Shown: piece by piece, positions 58,626 through 64,000 of the stretch
Layout of the letters: each line of letters opens with the position of its first letter
How positions within the stretch are numbered: the first letter of the stretch is position 1
Source of the DNA: Calcarisporiella thermophila CBS 279.70
Taxonomy: Eukaryota; Calcarisporiellomycota
DNA length: 64,000 nucleotides
NCBI RefSeq assembly: GCF_041956535.1
Contig: NW_027192192.1
Coordinates: 87,793 to 151,792, forward strand
Reading direction: 5' to 3'
Notes under the pieces: model-generated
What the model was told of the DNA's origin: nothing
The model's input: only the letters and a program-made list of their open reading frames with translations
Databases searched by the model: none
Made by a program: the position numbers and the translations under genes

Positions 58626-61196
58626 TGTATTGGATGGGTATCGTATGGAATGGGATGATAGGGGTATGGGCTATAGCACGGGGGGAGGGGGAGGGGGAGA
58701 GGGGGACGGGGATGGGCGTGAGGGGTAGCGCGCGCGCAAGCGAGGCTTGGTAGAGGAGAAAGGGGGGGGGGGAGGGAAACAGAGTGAAGTGGAGTGGCCG
58801 ACGGCACCACCTACCCTTATATACAAATAAACTGAGTTTGAGTTTCAACGCGACCAAGGCATTTCCCCAAAAAAAGTCTGTGTGTCTCGGGGTTGCAGGA
58901 GAGAGTTGCGGTGATCGTATATGGAATAGAAAACAACCCGCAGGAATGATTGATGGATCATGTTGGAAAAAAAAAATACGTTCGGAGAAGCAGGCTCCAC
59001 GTGTTTGACAGATTGATTGCACAATTGATAGGATTAAATGTCCACAAGAAATACACGCGACCACTGCCATCGCGTACCTTGTTGGCTCCGGCCGGGCTGC
59101 AAGCCCAAATGGGAGCTAAAAAAAAAGCAGCTCATCCGCCGTGCGATGCTAAAAGATTTGCCGGCAGGTTACTCTACAGCATAGAGTCATGGTGGGGGGG
59201 AAACCGTGGCTCAGGCCGCCGCGATGACAACGAGGGCGAGGGGCGGGGGGAGCTGAGTCTGTGTGGGGCGGTAAGAGTTTGAATACAATAAACACACGGA
59301 AATTGGTAGTATGGCGAAGGAAGCGGTGTATGAATCGGTGAGGAGAAGGCTCCTGCGTGAATAATTGGGGATGATATCATCCTGGTGCTTGTACCACGAC
59401 GCCTTCGAAAATGTGGCAGCTTCGATATTAGCACTACATAACGCGTATAGAATCATTATTTGTCAGGAGAAATCTAAGCTCTCCAAGATCTTAGTTACTA
59501 TTTTCCTGCTTCGTGGCATGGACAACGTAAGCCCCTCGCCGCATTATACAGCTCTATAGAACCACATGTCAACCCTAAACTGCGCGCGAGGAGGGGGAGG
59601 CAAAGAAAGGTTAAGTTTTCCCCCCTCTTCCCCCCATGGGAGCCACTCAAGCCCGAGTCGAGCGGGCGTTGATTGCTCGGAAAATAGGTTTGATTGTCTT
59701 ATTAATGCGAGCGGGCTTATGAGCCTACGGGGGGGACTGGGCCGCGAGGTTTGTGGATGGCTTGTCGCCAGGGCTTTCTATTTCAGAAATGGCGCGGTGG
59801 ACTTTTTTTATTACTTTTCGGGGGGGGAATAAAGGTTATTCCCGTTAAGATTGCCTGGATGTAGAACAGAGGAGGGGGTGGTGAAATGAAAACGTCTTGC
59901 ACGATGCCGATTGCGGCCGCCCTCTCCTTGTGTCCACTTGCAAGGTTAGATTGGCTTGAGCCGCTGAGTACGTGGCCACGCGCTCGTCTCCCAGGCGGCA
60001 TGGGAGAACGAAAAAAGCACAAGCCCCAATCTGCCTTTCCTCGCCCTTCCACGCCCCTCTGCCCCCCCCCCCCCCGGCAGCGGCTGTCGGTAGCAAGGAG
60101 TTACAGTCGGTTGCCACGGGATTGGAGGTAAGCGCTGATTGCTTCGAGGCTTCCGCTCGCGCGAAGTTGTGTTCAAACCTTAACCGAAAAGCCGAGCATC
60201 TCCCTCGCTCCCGCCCTCTCCCCTCGCTCCCCTCTAGGCGACCTCGATACAAAGGGGCCGAATGAACGCTTGCTGCCTATTTCGGGTGCCACGTTATGTG
60301 AAAGCCGACGCTGGCGGCCACGGACCGATTTACCCTGGGGGGCAGTGTGAAATTTAAATGCGATTATTCACGAGTAATATAGGAGATTTTGCTTCTCGAG
60401 CAAGCATCTGGAATCCAGGGGGTCACGGTGGAAAAAAAAGAAAATGCATGCAGTGCCGAAAGATACCAGAGAACAAAACAGGACAGAGCAACATTAAAAA
60501 GATATAAATCCCAATATTCCCTCACCCAACCAGCCTCCTCAAACTTTTCCTCCCTCCATTGAGTCATCTCCGGCCATAGTTCCGAGAGCTGTGCTTGGCT
60601 GAGCAGAGCAGGCCTCCAAATTTTAAAGAGAAATGAAGCCCAAGGAGTAGGGCCGAAAAAGCGAAAATGGGCTTGTACGGTTTAGGGTTCTCCAAGCCCA
60701 AGCACGGAAAGGGAGGGGAGGGAAGAGATCTATAGAACAAATAGAAGATTTTCGCTGGTGTCCGAGGGGAGGAAAGCTAGTGGAGGACGGCGCTTGCTTC
60801 GGCTTTTGAAAACGGAAGCAAAGGGGACCCTTGTTTCGCTTTGCTGGGATACAGCTTGTTTACGGATCTCCAGATGTTTGGATACAAGAAAGTAGGTTTG
60901 CGAATTATTCGGAGAGTCCGGCTATAAACATCAAGCACGTTGCTGGCTGAGTCAGAAAATGGGGCAAAGTATATTCTGGATAAACAAAAGAGAAGAAAAC
61001 AAAAATAACATGGAACACGAAGGAAAAGATTAAAGGACATGTGGAGGAAACAAAAAATAAAATAAACATTAAAGAGCTGGGAATAGACAGAAATAAAAAC
61101 TTTTTATATACCGTGACAGGGTCTTGCGGAGATTAAATCGTAATCATGTATATATTTCGACTTTATATATAAAAATAGTGGAGGAGGGTAAGGGGC
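58626..61196. other. Intergenic, GC-rich with poly-G/C tracts
   Basis: About 2.6 kb with many G- and C-runs (58680-58780, 59820, 60063-60076). Open frames on both strands are low-complexity Pro/Ser/Arg translations. No gene is supported. Confidence 0.45.
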
Positions 61197-64000
61197 TTAG
61201 TACCGTGCCGCATGCATGCTTACATTGTCAGTACCCTTGGTCGACAAATAACCTTGCCATTCCTCGTCACCGCTGTCTTCGTCGTCCTCTTCCCAGTCAC
61301 CCCTGGCAGGCTCTGATTTTTGAGAAATGGAGAAGTGGTTCGTGCTCCCGTTTTCCAACACTTTCGGTGTTTCCTGTTTAGGGTGGTATCCGGTCCACTC
61401 CTCCTCTTCATCTTCTTCATCCTCCTCTTCCTTCCCTTGAATTTGATCACTTGGTTCCGCCTGAGGTCGATAGCCGGTCCATTCTTCGTCATCGTCATCG
61501 TCATCGTCGTCGTTCTCTTCTTCTTGGGGTGGTTGCACATCATTCGTATGATGTGCTTGAGCTGGGCTCTCCACCTTGTAATTGACCGAGCGATATCCCA
61601 TCCACTCCTCTTCTTCCTCTTCTTCATCGTGGGTGTTGTTTGCAAATGTGATTTCTTCGACGGGTCGCAATGTCGTCCTATTATCCAATGAGTGATAGCC
61701 AGTCCATTCTTCTTCGTCTTCCTCTATCTCTTCCTCTTTAACGTCTTCTCCCGCCCCATTGATAGGCTCCGCCTCTGCTTCCCGTGCAGCATATTCGACT
61801 GGTAATGGTTGGGTCGAAGAAAGATCCTTCATTTGACGATATCCTTTCCACTCCTCCTCCTCCGCCTCCTCGTCCTCTGCTTCTGCTTCTGCTTCTGTTT
61901 CTGCTTCTTGCTCTTCCCTCGTTGCTGGTAAAATTTCTACATTTTCAGAAGAGACCACATTGGCTTCTTCGTTGGCTTGACCATTCGATAAAGCTCGGTA
62001 TCCCTGCCACTCTTCGTCCTCATCTTCTCCATCCTGTTGCTTGGGAAGCGCCTTGCTTGCCTCTTCTATTCCGTTCGCTGATGCACTGGGTTCCCGATTC
62101 GAAAGGTTGGCGGCTACCCTATAGCCCATCCACACATCATCATTCTCCTCTTCCTCTTCAAATGCTGAAACCCTCGACGTGATGGGCAAAAGCTCGGACT
62201 CCTTCTCAAGACTTGAACTTGGTCCAGGTGAAGGCGTGGACGGCAGCTCTGGAGTGGGAGGGGCTTCTGGTACAGCAGCCTGATTTTCCGAGGCAAATTC
62301 ATTCGGCGTCACAGTCGCATCCTTGTTCTCTGCCTCGACAGGTGGCTCTGTAGAATCCGGTGCTTCTGCCACCATTTCGGTTTCGTTGGGAGTTTCGACA
62401 GGTGTAATGGCCACATCATTGGTAAGGGCGGGTGCGAGATTGTTTTGGGATGGTTCGGTAACATCGGTTGTGGTTGGTTCCACATTATCTTCCGGTTGAG
62501 TGGCATCAACATCTGTTGCTGGTGCTGGCTGGGAAGTCAGTGGAGATGGGTGTGCGGGCTCATCCTTTGGCAATGGGCTGCTCTCGGAAGCGACAGCCGA
62601 AGGGATGGAGTCGGAGTGAGAAGCCTCAATCTCCTCTTGCACGGTTTGCAAGCTCCTTTCAAATTCGGTCGGGGTGGCTAGCCGCTCAAGCGTAGCATTA
62701 GAAACGGGCTGGTTCTTGATATCTTGAACAATGGGTTTTATAGCCTCCGCCGATGTCTTCGAGGGTGAGTCATTCGGGGTGAGCGATGGCACCAAGAGAG
62801 TCTCCCCACTGCGTAGAGGTTCCACCATGATGCTCTCTTCAATAAGCTGCTTGCTCGTAAGGTAAACCCTGGACACCAGCCAATGATGCAACGCTAAGTC
62901 TCCGTCGCCCAACAGACGCAAGTCCACCGGGTCGAGCCCGTTCTCCTCAAGCAGCGAGCGAGAGGAGGAGGATGAGGAGAAGGAGCGAGTGAGATCCGGC
63001 CGAGAGCCACTTGTTCCGGCCCCACGCTGACATCGTTCCAGAAGTGAAAGTCCCTCGTTGGCCTTCATGTCTTCGAGGTGGGCCTCCATCCATGGGACTG
63101 CCAAGATTCCTTCCGAGCGCTTTACTGTCGCGCAAACCTCTGCCACTTTCTCTGCCAGCAAAGATTTGTATCTTGCATAATAGCCTTCGGGCGAAATGTA
63201 TTCTTCTAGCACCTTCAAGACTTCTCGGGTACGGCTTGGCACCCGTGACCAGAGCCGTTGCAAGCGGCGCACTTCTGGACAGGTTAGAGCTTTGCACACG
63301 GCAACAAATCCATTGAAGTCCCGGTACGAGTGCAAAAGTCGATCGGCCACTTGTACGTAGGATGTGACCAGATCTTCTGTCGGATCCAGGACTATCAGCT
63401 GGTGCGCAAGACTATGGGTGAGGAATTGGTGAAAATCCACGCACAACTTGACCCCTGCTACTTCTTCACCAGCGGTTCCGCCCTCTGCAGCAGAATACGA
63501 AGCATCGCTATGCAATGCGACTTGGGCAAACAGTCGTGCATCGATGATAGCGATTTGGCGAGCTATGGCATCAGGGCGCCACTGGCTGAATTTCTTCGCC
63601 GATGCAGCCCGAATCCAGGCACGGGTTCGCTCTTGCCGTTGTTGCTCATACTTGACTTGCTCATAGAGCCGCTTTGCTTCAGGAGAAAGGGTGGCTGGTT
63701 TTGGTTTTGTATTTACCATTGCGTTAAGCTTGCGGTCAGCCACAGAGCCTGCATGCATCGACATCAGGAGTTGGCGGACAAGGGGTGAGAGTGGGATCTG
63801 TGGAAGACGAGCATGGCGTCTAGAATGAGCATAGTCGGTTATTGAAGGGCTATGGAGGCTGCTAGTAGACGAGGGTCTGGAGAGCACGGAAGTGGGGGTC
63901 ATTGGGCGCGAAGGCGCTATAGGGGTCGATTGGAGTATTTTTTCCGATTTTTGGAGACATTCGTAGAGTTCTCGAAAGAGAGCGGCAGTTTCGTCAGGTT
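61197..64000 (-). CDS. RasGEF-domain protein with acidic W-x-G-Y tail, 5' end outside window
   Basis: The frame is open past the Met at 63902 to the window edge, so the N-terminus is missing. In the visible part a RasGEF catalytic domain spans about residues 95-285 counted from that Met: RPDAIARQIAIIDARLF, FHQFLTHSLAHQLIVLD, FNGFVAVCKAL, PEVRRLQRLWSRV, VPWMEAHLEDMKANEG. It is followed by a disordered Pro/Ser/Thr/Glu region and an acidic tail with eight copies of [D/E]-rich W-x-G-Y-[RHL] (61240-62165). RasGEFs activate Ras-family GTPases by releasing GDP. The tail motif array is unfamiliar and probably a multivalent binding site. Confidence 0.82.
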   Translation of the reverse strand, partial: PDETAALFRELYECLQKSEKILQSTPIAPSRPMTPTSVLSRPSSTSSLHSPSITDYAHSRRHARLPQIPLSPLVRQLLMSMHAGSVADRKLNAMVNTKPKPATLSPEAKRLYEQVKYEQQRQERTRAWIRAASAKKFSQWRPDAIARQIAIIDARLFAQVALHSDASYSAAEGGTAGEEVAGVKLCVDFHQFLTHSLAHQLIVLDPTEDLVTSYVQVADRLLHSYRDFNGFVAVCKALTCPEVRRLQRLWSRVPSRTREVLKVLEEYISPEGYYARYKSLLAEKVAEVCATVKRSEGILAVPWMEAHLEDMKANEGLSLLERCQRGAGTSGSRPDLTRSFSSSSSSRSLLEENGLDPVDLRLLGDGDLALHHWLVSRVYLTSKQLIEESIMVEPLRSGETLLVPSLTPNDSPSKTSAEAIKPIVQDIKNQPVSNATLERLATPTEFERSLQTVQEEIEASHSDSIPSAVASESSPLPKDEPAHPSPLTSQPAPATDVDATQPEDNVEPTTTDVTEPSQNNLAPALTNDVAITPVETPNETEMVAEAPDSTEPPVEAENKDATVTPNEFASENQAAVPEAPPTPELPSTPSPGPSSSLEKESELLPITSRVSAFEEEEENDDVWMGYRVAANLSNREPSASANGIEEASKALPKQQDGEDEDEEWQGYRALSNGQANEEANVVSSENVEILPATREEQEAETEAEAEAEDEEAEEEEWKGYRQMKDLSSTQPLPVEYAAREAEAEPINGAGEDVKEEEIEEDEEEWTGYHSLDNRTTLRPVEEITFANNTHDEEEEEEEWMGYRSVNYKVESPAQAHHTNDVQPPQEEENDDDDDDDDEEWTGYRPQAEPSDQIQGKEEEDEEDEEEEWTGYHPKQETPKVLENGSTNHFSISQKSEPARGDWEEDDEDSGDEEWQGYLSTKGTDNVSMHAARY

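Noticed and set aside
58349-59070. Proline-rich minus-strand frames of 150-200 codons
   Set aside because: They translate poly-G/C tracts in the wrong frame relative to the zinc-finger exon.
1-64000. CRISPR arrays, bacterial operons, tRNA or rRNA genes
   Set aside because: No spaced direct repeats, and no tRNA T-loop or rRNA signature was seen on either strand by eye; the genes are spliced and eukaryotic.

Overview
This window is eukaryotic nuclear DNA. The genes are intron-rich, with short introns (mostly about 50-95 nt), GTAAGT/GTGAGT donors, CTAAC/CTAAT-like branch points and compact spacing. The gene content (NUP88, a PANK4-type fusion, a BuGZ/ZNF207 homologue, a Ctr copper transporter and GPI-anchored cell-surface proteins) best fits a fungus, probably of an early-diverging (zygomycete- or chytrid-grade) lineage. 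That assignment is an inference. The gene models below were built by hand from reading frame, splice sites and protein-family conservation.

Layout: 0-3.2 kb is the 3' end of a TPR/ankyrin gene with 26 repeats. 3.9-10 kb holds a membrane-anchored PC-esterase, an F-box protein and BuGZ. 10.8-18.7 kb carries, on the minus strand, a membrane-anchored GH2 glycosidase, RPL14 with an intronic C/D snoRNA candidate, and NUP88. 18.9-23.2 kb holds a histidine phosphatase and a pantothenate kinase-DUF89 fusion. 23.6-26.2 kb holds an unknown proline/serine-rich protein and RPL7, whose second intron carries another C/D snoRNA candidate. 26.5-31 kb is a rearranged patch: a foldback element with ~115 bp inverted repeats, two diverged copies plus a fragment of an unknown gene family, and a stray piece of DIS3. 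31.5-39.6 kb holds a divergent pair, DIS3 and VPS11.

40-47.4 kb is the most interesting region. Four neighbouring genes all look like surface copper handling: a Ctr transporter with an unusual 18-cysteine, Met-rich extracellular domain; a GPI-type secreted protein that is a paralogue of that domain alone (same 18 cysteines, intron at the same place and phase); a GPI-type YcnI (DUF1775) copper-binding protein whose predicted mature N-terminus is histidine; and a DOMON-cytochrome b561 candidate metalloreductase. Together they suggest a binding-reduction-import module at the cell surface. An omega-like glutathione transferase follows.

50-55.7 kb holds a FYVE protein, an MITF/TFEB-like bHLH-zip factor and mitochondrial ribosomal protein uS7m. 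55.7-61.2 kb is mostly noncoding and GC-rich with homopolymer runs; it holds one C2H2 finger exon and one orphan exon. The window ends inside a RasGEF gene whose C-terminal tail carries eight acidic W-x-G-Y motifs.
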